From contig JANMTS010000109.1 in NCBI GenBank assembly GCA_031390755.1, forward strand, positions 22,916-86,915: DNA of 64,000 nt, given 5' to 3'. The DNA is from DATMER01 sp031390755 (lineage in GTDB: Bacteria > Acidobacteriota > Thermoanaerobaculia > Multivoradales > UBA5704). The position numbers and the translations under genes are program-made. Below are positions 25,125-33,546 of the stretch, piece by piece (the stretch's first letter is position 1; every line of letters starts with the position of its first letter). Under the pieces are notes generated by a model that was not told where the DNA came from, did not search any database, and was given only the letters and a program-made list of their open reading frames with translations.

Positions 25125-27932
25125 ATGAGCTCAATCCGTCGAAACGTCTTGCTGTTGTGCGTCCTCCTCCTCTCCGCCCTCCTCTCCACCAGCGTGGCCT
25201 CGGCCCAGACCACCGGAAGCATCTTCGGACGGGTCACGGACTCGGACGGCGGCGTGCTGCCCGGCGTCACCGTCGAAGCCCGCAGCCCCAGCCTCCAGGG
25301 GACGCGGACCGACATCACCAACGAGTCGGGCCAGTACCGGTTCACGCTGCTGCCGCCCGGCACCTACACGATCAACTTCGACCTCCAGGGCTTCGGCGTG
25401 GAGTCGCGCGACATCGCGGTGAGTCTCGACCAGGACACCACGCTCAACGTCCAGCTCACCCCCGCGCTCTCCGAGGAGATCACCGTCACCAGCGAGGTGC
25501 CGGTCGTCGACACCACCTCCACCACGCTCGGCACGACCCTGGACGCGCGGGTGATCGAGAGCCTCCCCACCGGCCGCAACTACTCGTCGGTCGTCCAGAT
25601 CACGCCGGGCGTCTCCTCGGACGCCAACCCGGAGAACACCTCCCAGTCCTCGATCACCGTCTACGGCTCGACCGGCGCCGAGAACGTCTTCTACATCGAC
25701 GGCGTGAATACGACCGGCACCGAGTACGGCTTCCAGGGCAAGGAGCTGAACTTCGAGTTCATCCAGGCGATCGACGTCAAGACCGGCGGCTACGAGGCCG
25801 AGTTCGGGAAGTCCACCGGCGGCATCATCAACGTCATCACCAAGTCCGGCGGCAACGAGCTCCACGGCGACCTCTTCGGCTACTGGGACGACGACTCGTT
25901 CCAGAACGATCCCGACCCCGTCGTCACCACCGGCGGCACCGTCGACGGCTACGACCGGAAGGACTACGGCCTCGGTCTCGGCGGCTTCCTCAAGAAGGAC
26001 AAGCTCTGGTTCTTCGCCGCCTACGACCGCGTCGACAACCTCACGCAGAACCGGCTTCCCGAGGGCAGCTCCGTTCAGGTCGTCGACTCCGACAGCGACC
26101 GCGACCTCGCCTCCGCCAAGCTCACCTGGCGGCTCTCGGACAGCCAGTCGCTGATCGGCACCTTCTTCCAGGATCCGCGAGACGATGCCGGCGCCATCAG
26201 CGACGCCCAGCACGCGCTCAACGGCGACCCTCTGACCTACGACGGCGTCCGCAGCTTCGGCGGCGAGGACTACTCGCTCCGCTACGAGGCGCTGGCCGGC
26301 GAAAGCTGGGTCGTCTCCGCCCAGGCCTCCCGCCACAACGAGGAGAACTCGGTGGGGCCGGCCTCCGCCAGCGGCGACGTCGTCCAGTTCCGCTCCGTGG
26401 ACGACGACTTCTTCCAGACCGGCGGCTTCGGCCTCCTGCAGGAGAAGAGCTTCCAGCGCGACTTCTACGGCGGCACCCTCACCCATTTCGTCGGCGACCA
26501 CGAGATCAAGGGCGGCCTCGAATTCGAGACCCAGACCGCGGAGGTGACCAAGCGCTTCTCCGGCGGCCAGCAGGTCGACGTCTACGCCAACGACGGCCGG
26601 CCCGTCTACAGCCACTTCTACTGGACCACGCCCACCGCGACCGTGGGCAACGCGCCCGTGTCCGCCCTCGTCGCGTCGCCCGAGCACGAGGTCACGACCG
26701 TCTACGCCCAGGACCGCTGGTCGGTGTCCGACGGTCTCACCGTGAACCTCGGCGTCCGCTGGGACCGACAGGAGATCATCGACGCCTCGGGCGAGAAGCA
26801 GATCGACCTCAAGGACGACTTCGCGCCGCGCCTCGGCTTCGCGTGGGATCCGAAGGGCGACGGCTCCTCCAAGGTCTTCGGCTCGTGGGGCCGCTACTAC
26901 GAGCAGATCCCGATGGATCTGGTCATCCGCTCCTTCTCCTTCGAGCGCCAGGCCCGCATTTTCAACTACAGCCCGACCAGCACCACGCCGGACGCGGGCG
27001 CCGAGGCCGACGTCGACCAGGAGTCCGCGATCTTCGGCGGCTTCACCGAGCCGGTGGACCCGGACCTCCGCAACCAGTACATCGAGGAGGCTCTGCTCGG
27101 CTACGAGAAGCTGGTCCGGCCGGCCATCTCGGTGGGCGTCAAGGGCATCTGGCGCGAGTATGGCGAGGTGATCGAGGACTTCCTCTGCGCGGACGACGGC
27201 ACCTACTGCATCGGCAACCCGGGCAAGGGGATCATGAAGGACGTCTTCACCCTGGACTACTCCCGAACCCTGCCCGCGCCTAGACCTGAGCGCGTCTTCA
27301 AGGGCGTGCAGCTCGACGTGCAGAAGCGCCTCTCCCACAGTTGGCAGGGCATGGCGTCGTACCTCTATTCGAAGCTGGAGGGGAACTTCGACGGCCTCTA
27401 TGCGCCGTTCACGAACGTGGGCGCCGACCCGAACATCTCCGCGGCCTACGACTACTTCGACTTCTTCACCAACGGCAGCGACCTGACCCGGATCACCAAC
27501 GAAGGAGCGCTCTCGAACGACCGGCGCCACCAGTTCAAGGCCTCGGGCGTCTTCTTCACCCCCTGGAAGCTCTCGCTCGGCGCCTCGGCCTACTACCGCA
27601 CCGGAACCCCGCTCACCCGCTATGGCTACTCGGACATCTACGGCCGCTATGAGTTCTTCCTCTCGAAGCGAGGAGCCGAGGGCCGGACGCCCGACAGCTA
27701 CGAGGCCGACCTCCACTTCGGCTATCCGGTCGAGGCCGGCCCTGCGACCGTGAACATCCTGGTGGACGTCTTCAACGTCCTGGACGCCCAGAGACCCGTC
27801 CTCCTCGATCAACGCTGGGGCTTCCAGGAGGCCGACAACGCCTCCCCCACCCCGGTCAATCCGGGCTACAGGAAACCCGTCCTGCGAACACCGCCGACCT
27901 CGTTCCGATTGGGTTTGAGGATAAGTTTCTAG
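25125..27932 (+). CDS. TonB-dependent receptor, Oar-like, with carboxypeptidase-regulatory domain
   Basis: A 935-residue outer-membrane protein. Signal peptide ~1-28 ending ASAQ. A CarboxypepD_reg domain (~30-110) contains GSIFGRVTDSDGGVLPGVTV and GQYRFTLLPPGTYTI. The plug (~125-235) has ITVTSEVPVVDTTSTT, FYIDGVNTTGTEYGF and GGIINVITKSGGNELHG. A long beta-barrel ends in the aromatic GLRISF. This architecture is very abundant in Acidobacteriota and Bacteroidota, usually for uptake of oligosaccharides or peptides, but no substrate can be assigned. No SusD-like partner or TonB/ExbBD is nearby. ATG 25125 follows ACAGGAGCC. Confidence 0.93.
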   Translation: MSSIRRNVLLLCVLLLSALLSTSVASAQTTGSIFGRVTDSDGGVLPGVTVEARSPSLQGTRTDITNESGQYRFTLLPPGTYTINFDLQGFGVESRDIAVSLDQDTTLNVQLTPALSEEITVTSEVPVVDTTSTTLGTTLDARVIESLPTGRNYSSVVQITPGVSSDANPENTSQSSITVYGSTGAENVFYIDGVNTTGTEYGFQGKELNFEFIQAIDVKTGGYEAEFGKSTGGIINVITKSGGNELHGDLFGYWDDDSFQNDPDPVVTTGGTVDGYDRKDYGLGLGGFLKKDKLWFFAAYDRVDNLTQNRLPEGSSVQVVDSDSDRDLASAKLTWRLSDSQSLIGTFFQDPRDDAGAISDAQHALNGDPLTYDGVRSFGGEDYSLRYEALAGESWVVSAQASRHNEENSVGPASASGDVVQFRSVDDDFFQTGGFGLLQEKSFQRDFYGGTLTHFVGDHEIKGGLEFETQTAEVTKRFSGGQQVDVYANDGRPVYSHFYWTTPTATVGNAPVSALVASPEHEVTTVYAQDRWSVSDGLTVNLGVRWDRQEIIDASGEKQIDLKDDFAPRLGFAWDPKGDGSSKVFGSWGRYYEQIPMDLVIRSFSFERQARIFNYSPTSTTPDAGAEADVDQESAIFGGFTEPVDPDLRNQYIEEALLGYEKLVRPAISVGVKGIWREYGEVIEDFLCADDGTYCIGNPGKGIMKDVFTLDYSRTLPAPRPERVFKGVQLDVQKRLSHSWQGMASYLYSKLEGNFDGLYAPFTNVGADPNISAAYDYFDFFTNGSDLTRITNEGALSNDRRHQFKASGVFFTPWKLSLGASAYYRTGTPLTRYGYSDIYGRYEFFLSKRGAEGRTPDSYEADLHFGYPVEAGPATVNILVDVFNVLDAQRPVLLDQRWGFQEADNASPTPVNPGYRKPVLRTPPTSFRLGLRISF

Positions 27933-27969
27933 GCTGGGAGCGCCGGCTTCCAGCCGGCACCTAACCAAA

Positions 27970-27993
27970 GAGAGCCGGCACCCGCCGGCTCTC
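27970..27993 (+). terminator. Hairpin after the TonB-dependent receptor
   Basis: A perfect 10-bp stem GAGAGCCGGC / GCCGGCTCTC with loop ACCC lies 38 bases after the stop. No U-tract follows (CCCCTCC), so it may be a weak terminator or a REP-like element; another GCCGGC-ttcca-GCCGGC motif sits just before it. Confidence 0.5.
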
Positions 27994-28071
27994 CCCCTCC
28001 TCATCCCGGCAGAAACCCGCCTTCCCGTCCGTCTCTCCCGTTATACCTGCATCTCCAAAAGGGAGACACCG

Positions 28072-29154
28072 ATGCGTTCGTTCCGGTTGCTGATCCTGAC
28101 TCTTTTGGTCACCGCTTGTGCCTCGTCCCAGAGAGCGACCCCGCCGTCGCAGATATGCCCGCCTTCGCCAGGGAACCCCGTCCCGAACGACATCTGTCCC
28201 GTTCTTCTGGAGCCGGTCCCGGGGGTCATCCCCTCCGTTCCGGACGATCAGGACGGTGATAGCGTCATCCGGATCCTCGCTTTCGGAGACTTCGGCTCCG
28301 GCAGCGCGAAGCAGGCGGAGACGGCCCGAGCCATGAAGGAGTACAGCACGGGGCACCCGTTCGACTTCGGGCTCATCCTCGGCGACAACTTCTATCCCGA
28401 CGGCCTCGCCGCCAGGGACGACTGCCGATGGGAGGAGGATTGGGAGAAGCTCTATACCCGTCTCGGCATCCGCTTCTATGCGGTGCTCGGCAACCACGAC
28501 TATCACCAACCCGACGGTCCGGTCGCCGAGATGGCGCGTTCCAACGACAGCACCTCCTGGTGCCTTCCGGCCAGCCACTACACATTCCAGGCGGGCCCCC
28601 TGCAGTTCTTCGCGATCGACACCACTGCGATCGATAAGCCCGGGCGGGATTCGGATGGCGCCATGGACAAACAGAAAGTCTGGCTGGAGCAGGCCCTCGC
28701 CGACAGCACGGCCACCTGGAAGATCGTCTACGGCCATCATCCCGTGTATTCGAACGGCGTCCACGGCTGGCTGGAGGGAGGCACCCTGAAGAACGTCCGG
28801 AGATACCTCGACGCTCCGCTGACCCGGCCAGGGCTGGGATTCGACGTCTACCTCACCGGCCACGACCACGACCTTCAGATCCTGCAGCCGCAGAACGGAA
28901 TGCACTTCCTCATCTCCGGTGCTGCCGGCGATGGGGCGACCGGCTTCCGGCGGATCCTGAGGGGGCGAAAGTGCCGGGTGTGGGACACGGCGAAACAGAG
29001 AGGATTCCTGGTGCTGGAGGCGGACACGAAAAGCGGCACGCTCTCCGCGACGTTCGTCGGCACCAGGACCGCAGCCCCCTACTATGAGGTTCTGTACGGC
29101 CCCATGCCGATCACGAAGGGCGCGACATCGACCGCCGCCTGTGCGAGGCGTTGA
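28072..29154 (+). CDS. Metallophosphoesterase lipoprotein (purple acid phosphatase-like)
   Basis: A 360-residue protein with lipobox LLVTAC (Cys16). The calcineurin-like metal motifs appear in order: GDFGSG, LILGDNFYPDG, LGNHDYH, VYGHHPVYSNG and GHDHDLQ. These five motifs bind a dinuclear metal centre for phosphomonoester hydrolysis, so the product is probably an envelope-anchored acid phosphatase. GGGAG precedes the ATG. The C-terminus is Ala/Thr-rich. It converges on the propeller protein with a small hairpin between. Confidence 0.9.
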   Translation: MRSFRLLILTLLVTACASSQRATPPSQICPPSPGNPVPNDICPVLLEPVPGVIPSVPDDQDGDSVIRILAFGDFGSGSAKQAETARAMKEYSTGHPFDFGLILGDNFYPDGLAARDDCRWEEDWEKLYTRLGIRFYAVLGNHDYHQPDGPVAEMARSNDSTSWCLPASHYTFQAGPLQFFAIDTTAIDKPGRDSDGAMDKQKVWLEQALADSTATWKIVYGHHPVYSNGVHGWLEGGTLKNVRRYLDAPLTRPGLGFDVYLTGHDHDLQILQPQNGMHFLISGAAGDGATGFRRILRGRKCRVWDTAKQRGFLVLEADTKSGTLSATFVGTRTAAPYYEVLYGPMPITKGATSTAACARR

Positions 29155-29163
29155 CGAGACTCC

Positions 29164-29180
29164 CCCGGCTCAGGGCCGGG
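29164..29180. terminator. Small hairpin between convergent genes
   Basis: CCCGGC-tcagg-GCCGGG lies in the 26-base gap between two convergent stops and could serve as a bidirectional terminator. No T-run on either side. Confidence 0.35.
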
Positions 29181-30032
29181 TTAGCGCTTCAACCGATACA
29201 CGTCGTCCGTGTTGTAGCAGCGGACATAAACCAAATCGTCCTTGACGAGGATCATCTCCGGGCCGGTCTTCACAGGCTGCCGCGCCGCCACGGTTCCGGA
29301 CTTGCGGTCGAGCAGGTAGAGGAAGTCGGGCTCGGCCGTGAAGCCGTACCCGGTCACGATCAGATCCCCGAGGACGAGGAACGTGCGGGCGTTGGCGACC
29401 AGCGGCGCGCTCCGCCACAGAATCGCGTCGGTCTTCGGATTGATCGCCGTGACATAGGCGTTGAGCCCGCGCGAGTCCTTCGCATAGGTGTTGTGACCGT
29501 GCGAGACGTAGAGGGTGCCGTCCTTCTCCACCGCCCAGATTACGTTCTGGTTCGTAAACTCCCCATCCTCGCCTGGAGGATGCTGCCAGCGCTTGAAGTC
29601 ATAGCCGTACCGGAACGCGTGCGTCGTCGGATCGACGGCCATGAGATACCAGAGGGTACCGAAGTCCTTCCCATAGAGAAGGAAGAGAGCGTCGCCGCCC
29701 ACGAAGCCGCGCACCAGCACCGCGTCGCGGAACTCGCGGGGGATGCTCTCCGGCAGCGATCCCAGGTCTATCTCCGGCCGCGGCAATCCGTTCTTCGCGA
29801 ACCAGGCGTCTTCCTCGGTGATTTGATTCGCCTGGGTGCTCACCCGCTCCAGTCGCGGACCCTGGCCGCCGGTCGGAGCGGACGCCGTAGTCACCGGGAA
29901 CGGCGGCGCGGGCAGCGGCGCCGCGCTGAAGTTTTCCCCCGCAACTGCGGGAACGGCTCCGCACAGGAGAGTCAGAGCCAGGAGACTGGCTGTGGCGTGG
30001 CTGCGAATCCGGAGATAGGCTGACTGGATCAT
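29181..30032 (-). CDS. Secreted PQQ-like beta-propeller protein, function unknown
   Basis: A 283-residue exported protein. Signal peptide ~1-31 ends AVAGE. Repeated strands resemble blades of a quinoprotein-like propeller: LFLLYGKDFGTLWYLMAVDP, VIWAVEKDGTLYVSHG, LNAYVTAINPKTDAILWR, FLYLLDRKSGTVAARQPV. At this length it would form only four or so blades. No catalytic or heme motif is visible. Possibly a binding or scaffold protein in the periplasm. Confidence 0.62.
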   Translation of the reverse strand: MIQSAYLRIRSHATASLLALTLLCGAVPAVAGENFSAAPLPAPPFPVTTASAPTGGQGPRLERVSTQANQITEEDAWFAKNGLPRPEIDLGSLPESIPREFRDAVLVRGFVGGDALFLLYGKDFGTLWYLMAVDPTTHAFRYGYDFKRWQHPPGEDGEFTNQNVIWAVEKDGTLYVSHGHNTYAKDSRGLNAYVTAINPKTDAILWRSAPLVANARTFLVLGDLIVTGYGFTAEPDFLYLLDRKSGTVAARQPVKTGPEMILVKDDLVYVRCYNTDDVYRLKR

Positions 30033-30086
30033 GCGGGGATCCTACACCGCCGCTGCGCTCTCAAAATCCGATAGCATTCCCTGGAA

Positions 30087-30170
30087 ATGCCCGAGCTTCT
30101 CGTCGACGACCTACGGAGAGAGATCCAGGCCGGCCGCCTCCTCGTGGTGGTTAGCCTGGGAGAGCATTAG
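30087..30170 (+). pseudogene. Possible N-terminal remnant of a SIR2-like protein
   Basis: The 27-codon frame reads MPELLVDDLRREIQAGRLLV and then VVSLGEH before a stop. The phrase LxxxIxxGRLxxVVG is how many SIR2-like/NADase defence proteins begin, immediately before their GAGVS nucleotide loop. Here the sequence breaks exactly where the loop should start. Weak evidence from a short match. Confidence 0.28.
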
Positions 30171-30415
30171 GATGCCGGTTCTGGTGGGCGAGTTGGTAGA
30201 GGACTTTGCCGAGGAGTCGTGAAGGTGCCCTTCCCGCCTGCGTGCCTTCTCGCCAGAGCTTGGCCGACCTCGTCGCGAATCTCGTCCTTGCCAGGAAAGG
30301 GACGGGGTGAGGAGAGAGAACCATAGAGGTCAGCAAGCCGCTGCCGGTTGAGCGCTTTCATTTGCTCGGAGGTCACCTCGAACATCACATCGTCCCCTTG
30401 ATCGATATTGGACAC
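30167..30415 (-). CDS. Small antitoxin-like protein, unassigned
   Basis: An 82-residue frame starting at GTG 30415, preceded by a strong GGGAGG seven bases away. The segment VTSEQMKALNRQRLADLYGS followed by RPFPGKDEIRDEVGQALARR resembles the C-terminal part of small antitoxins coupled to PIN-type toxins, but I cannot place the family firmly. The tail after residue 60 is low-complexity and could be frameshifted. No toxin gene is readable downstream. It lies in a patch of degraded genes. Confidence 0.42.
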   Translation of the reverse strand: MSNIDQGDDVMFEVTSEQMKALNRQRLADLYGSLSSPRPFPGKDEIRDEVGQALARRHAGGKGTFTTPRQSPLPTRPPEPAS

Positions 30416-30490
30416 TGCCGTACCTCCCTTCAACTCCTACTCTATCGCCTCTAGATGCCAGGTTCCCACCGCTGACGGTATGCTCCGCTC

Positions 30491-30718
30491 ATGAAACGCA
30501 CAACTCTTGTGCTGGACGAGCAGCTCCTCGAAGAAGTCACGCGCGTCAGCGGAGAGAGGACGTACTCCCGTGCAGTGACCCGGGCCCTTGAGGACTATTT
30601 ACGGCGTCACCAAGCGGGGCGCATCTTCGAGCTCGCCGGAGCGGGGCTCTGGGAAGGAAACCTCTCCGAGATGAGGAGAGATGCACCAGCAGCCCAAGGT
30701 CGTCGTGATTCTCGTTGA
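30491..30718 (+). CDS. VapB-type antitoxin
   Basis: A 75-residue protein. MKRTTLVLDEQLLEEVTRVS is the ribbon-helix-helix start of VapB (DUF2191-like) antitoxins. It is followed by RTYSRAVTRALEDYLRRHQA, and the toxin-binding tail ELAGAGLWEGNLSEMRRD is typical of the family. The partner VapC starts inside its 3' end but is destroyed, so this is an orphan antitoxin. Confidence 0.78.
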   Translation: MKRTTLVLDEQLLEEVTRVSGERTYSRAVTRALEDYLRRHQAGRIFELAGAGLWEGNLSEMRRDAPAAQGRRDSR

Positions 30719-30758
30719 CACAGTCCTGGAGGAGCGCCGGGGTTCGCTGGAGAACTGA
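30705..30758 (+). pseudogene. VapC toxin remnant (first codons only)
   Basis: A GTG overlapping the end of vapB opens a frame VILVDTVLEERRGSLEN and stops after 17 codons. Intact VapC PIN nucleases begin (M/V)ILVDTSVW, where the Asp is a catalytic metal ligand. The first six residues survive and then the gene is deleted. Confidence 0.6.
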
Positions 30759-30788
30759 CGTCCGGATCGGTGTACTCTCGGACGCTGG

Positions 30789-31220
30789 ATGGATCTCCAC
30801 GACCTCCTCCACGGCCTCGCCGACGCCGTTGCTCCCCTGCTCGCGCTGCTTGCCCTGCTGAACCCGCTGATCCGGCCCCCACTGGGCGACCGGCGGGCCG
30901 TCGTCCGGTACTTCATTGCAGCGGCTCTCGGAGTCGCCTTCATCTACCTCGTCGCGGGGATCGACTCCGCCTTCGGCCTCTGGCCTCGCGCGGGTCTCGA
31001 CTACAGCACGCACACGGCGTTCACCACGACGTTGCTGGTGTCATTGTGGGCATCCCGGCCGGGATGGGTCTGGGGATTGGGGACGGTGCTGGTGGGATAT
31101 GGGGCGCTGATGGTCGGGCTTGGCTTTCACAGCGTCGCCGATGTCTGCACGGCGGCGATCGTTGCAGCGGCAGTCACCCTGCCTCTTCACGGCGCTCGCT
31201 CCTTCCGGAGCCCTCAATAA
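30789..31220 (+). CDS. Small PAP2-like membrane protein
   Basis: A 143-residue membrane protein with about four TM helices (LLALLALLNPLI, FIAAALGVAFIYLVAGI, TTLLVSLWA, LGTVLVGYGALMVGLGF). The motifs STHTAF and GFHSVADV stand where PAP2-family phosphatases have SGHxxx and the H-x-x-x-D of motif 3. PAP2 motif 1 (KxxxxxxRP) is not seen, so it may be a divergent or inactive member acting on lipid phosphates. ATG 30789 is chosen; no clear Shine-Dalgarno. Confidence 0.5.
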   Translation: MDLHDLLHGLADAVAPLLALLALLNPLIRPPLGDRRAVVRYFIAAALGVAFIYLVAGIDSAFGLWPRAGLDYSTHTAFTTTLLVSLWASRPGWVWGLGTVLVGYGALMVGLGFHSVADVCTAAIVAAAVTLPLHGARSFRSPQ

Positions 31221-31222
31221 TG

Positions 31223-31604
31223 CCGCAACCTCGACTTCTTCACCGCAACACAATCTTATGTTGCGGCATGGCATCCTTCTTTTGCCGCAACCTTGACTTG
31301 TTCGCCGCAACCTGACTTCTTTTTGCGGTGAACACCTTGGCCTTGCCGCAACCTAAGTTTTTTCACCGCAATCTAGATTAATTTTGCCGCAACATAAGCT
31401 TCTTGACCGCAAGTCAAACTTATTCACCGCAAGTTGCCGCAACCATGCCGCGACTTGTCCCTATTCGCCGCAGACTTGACTTTTTCACCGCAACCCAGGA
31501 TTGTTCACCGCAACGTGGCGCCAGCCAGGGGTCGCTTCGCGGGTTTGCCGCAACCTTGGAGCCCCTGACAGCGCGGTCGGCTGAGTCGCTGAATTTTGCC
31601 GCAA
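31223..31604. repeat. Helically phased array of CCGCAA motifs (about 20-bp period), non-coding
   Basis: About 15 perfect CCGCAA hexamers lie on the plus strand, with two inverted copies (TTGCGG at 31261 and 31323) and two near-matches. Plus-strand starts: 31223, 31243, 31285, 31305, 31346, 31366, 31387, 31407, 31427, 31437, 31488, 31508, 31548, 31599; variants at 31448 (CCGCGA) and 31468 (CCGCAG). Steps are mostly 20-21 bp, with single 10/11-bp half-steps and 40-bp double steps. A rough unit is CCGCAACCTTGACTTNTTCA. Flanks alternate between TTG- and TTCA- before the core. The period is not a multiple of three and all frames are interrupted or incoherent, so it is not a protein repeat. It starts at the stop of the PAP2-like gene and ends 26 bases before the next ATG. 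This stretch contains no other gene. Confidence 0.85.
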
Positions 31605-31630
31605 CCTCTCTTGAGGAAGGAAGACGGGGC

Positions 31631-32128
31631 ATGGGATCGAAGCTGTCGGTCGAAGAGATTCTGGCGGGGCTGGAAAAGCGGGCGGCTGCGCTTCGGGAGA
31701 AGGAGGCCTTCCATGCGCAGCAGGAAGATCACCATCGGGAGCAGCGGGCGCTTCATGCGGCCGAGCTTCAGAAGGTGGAGGCGAGCCTCGAGGCGTTCCG
31801 GACGGCGGCGTCCCCCGCGGTCGAGCTTGCGGCTCCGGTACGGGACCGGGCAGGCTCCGAGGAGGAGAGTCTTCCGGGGCCGGGGCGCCTCCTGGTCAGC
31901 CGGCTGGTGCGGATGACGGCGCTGAGCCCCACGCTGGACCAGCCGTTCGGTCCCAGCGCCGTGGCGACGGAGGTGAACCGCCGCTACCCGAAACAGCTCT
32001 CCAGGCCGGTCGACATCCGCGCGGCGTCCGACGTGCTGCGGCGGATGGCGGCCGAGGGCTGGATCCGGCTCGACCGGCCGGGGAAGGCGTTCCACGAGGC
32101 CCTGTACACCCGCATCCATCAAGGGTGA
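31631..32128 (+). CDS. Coiled-coil plus winged-helix protein, unknown, downstream of the phased array
   Basis: A 165-residue protein. Residues ~5-65 are a charged coiled coil (EEILAGLEKRAAALREKEAF, HREQRALHAAELQKVEASLE). After a linker, residues ~80-165 look like a winged helix: LVRMTALSPTLDQPFGPSAV then ATEVNRRYPKQ, ASDVLRRMAAEGWIRLDRPG and a closing strand. A coiled coil next to a winged helix would suit a dimer or oligomer binding repeated DNA sites. I do not recognise the family. ATG 31631 is preceded by GGAAGG at a loose spacing; an upstream start at 31403 would read through the repeat array and is unlikely. Confidence 0.62.
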   Translation: MGSKLSVEEILAGLEKRAAALREKEAFHAQQEDHHREQRALHAAELQKVEASLEAFRTAASPAVELAAPVRDRAGSEEESLPGPGRLLVSRLVRMTALSPTLDQPFGPSAVATEVNRRYPKQLSRPVDIRAASDVLRRMAAEGWIRLDRPGKAFHEALYTRIHQG

Positions 32129-32175
32129 CGCGGAAACGGACGCCTCCTTGACAGCCGGACCCGGGAGGCCAGACG

Positions 32176-33546
32176 ATGACTGGCATTGCGAGGAGCCTCT
32201 CCATGAGATCCCTTTTCCTCTTTGTCCTTGCGGTTTCGGCCATCCTCGCCGCACCCGATCCATCCCGGGCGCTGACGCTGCCCGAGGCGGTCGAGCGGGC
32301 GCTCGTGCGCCATCCGGCGGTCGAGGCGGCGCGGTGGCGCCAGTCGGAGGCCGCGGAGGCGATGAACGAAGCGCTCTTCGCAAGCCGGCCGCGGGGACGC
32401 GTGACCGGCTCGGCCACTCAATATGAAGAGCCGATGGTGGTGACGCCGATCCACGGCTTCGGCCCGGGCCTGTTCCCGGAGTTCGACGAGACGCTCGGCA
32501 TCGCGACGCTCACGGTGAGCTACACGCTGATCGACAACGGCGGCGTCGAGGCGCAGCGGCGTTCGGCCGGCGCCCTGAAGACAACTGCGGGCGCCGCGGT
32601 CGGCGACGCGGAGCAGAGGCTCGCCCGCCGGGTGGCCGCGGCGTATCTGACGGTGCTCGGCCAGAGCCAGGTGCTCGCCGCCCACGATCTCCGCCTGTCG
32701 GCCCTGCGGGCAGAGCTGTCGCGCGTGCAGCAGCGCTTCGAGGTGGGCCGGGCCGCGAAGGTGGAGATCCTCCGCTCCGAGGCCGCGCACGCGAACGCCG
32801 AGGCCGACCGCGTGCGCCTCACGTCCGCGGTGGACAATTCGGAGCGCGAGCTGGCCCGGCTGCTGGATGCGCAGGTCGACGAGGTGCGCGCCGTCCATCT
32901 GGAGCCGGTCGTCCTTGTGGGTGATGCAAACAGAGAAGAGATCGCCGCCGCGGGGATCGAGGCCAGCCCGGCCGTGGCCCAGGCTCGCGCCCAGGTCACG
33001 GCGGCGGAGGCGGCGGTCGATCTCGCCCGAAGCCTCCTGCGGCCGGATCTGCGCGCGGTCGGCAACTACAACGAGTGGACGTCCTCCCAGGGGAATTTCA
33101 CCGGGGAGTGGAACGTGGGCCTCCAATTCACGGTGCCGCTCTTCGACGGCGGCGTCGCCCGCAGCCGGATCGCCCGCGCCGAGGCCGGCGTGCTCGCCGC
33201 GAAGGAGCAGGTGCGCGCCGCGGAGCTCCAGGTGCGCGAGGACGTGGACCGCGCCGCCGCCGCGCTGGCCGAGGCCGAGGCGCGCGCGGCGAGCCTGGCA
33301 AAAGCCGAGGCCCGCTTCGTCGAGGTCGTGCGCGTGCAGCAGCTCCTGCTCGACGAGGGGGCCGGCACCCAGACCGACTATCTCAATGCCGAGGCCGACC
33401 TGCTCGCGTCGCGGGCCAGCCTGGCCGAGGCGCGGCACGCCGCCGCGCTCGCCCGCGTCGACCTGGCCCGCGCCGCGGGCCGACTCACTCCGGAGTGGCT
33501 GCGCCAGGCCACGGCCCCAGCCCCAGACCAGGAGGCTTTCCGATGA
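32176..33546 (+). CDS. TolC-like outer membrane efflux protein
   Basis: A 456-residue protein of the OEP/TolC family. Signal peptide region ~10-36 (SLFLFVLAVSAILAAPDPSRA). Two long-helix repeats are seen: LTLPEAVERALVRHPAVEAA near the start, YTLIDNGG at the first beta-turn, and QFTVPLFDGGVARSRIARAE in the second half with PLFDGG being the usual second beta signature. It would form the trimeric outer-membrane duct for the pump that follows. GGGAGG seven bases before the ATG. Its TGA overlaps the ATG of the adaptor gene. Confidence 0.92.
   Translation: MTGIARSLSMRSLFLFVLAVSAILAAPDPSRALTLPEAVERALVRHPAVEAARWRQSEAAEAMNEALFASRPRGRVTGSATQYEEPMVVTPIHGFGPGLFPEFDETLGIATLTVSYTLIDNGGVEAQRRSAGALKTTAGAAVGDAEQRLARRVAAAYLTVLGQSQVLAAHDLRLSALRAELSRVQQRFEVGRAAKVEILRSEAAHANAEADRVRLTSAVDNSERELARLLDAQVDEVRAVHLEPVVLVGDANREEIAAAGIEASPAVAQARAQVTAAEAAVDLARSLLRPDLRAVGNYNEWTSSQGNFTGEWNVGLQFTVPLFDGGVARSRIARAEAGVLAAKEQVRAAELQVREDVDRAAAALAEAEARAASLAKAEARFVEVVRVQQLLLDEGAGTQTDYLNAEADLLASRASLAEARHAAALARVDLARAAGRLTPEWLRQATAPAPDQEAFR

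Noticed and set aside
25131..28004. A ~950-codon minus-strand frame opposite the TonB-dependent receptor
   Set aside because: Composition is Val/Ala/Glu/Asp-rich shadow of the receptor's codons; no domain or start signal.
31223..31604. Possible CRISPR array
   Set aside because: The conserved core is only 6-10 bp, steps are ~20 bp, inverted copies occur and no Cas gene is nearby.
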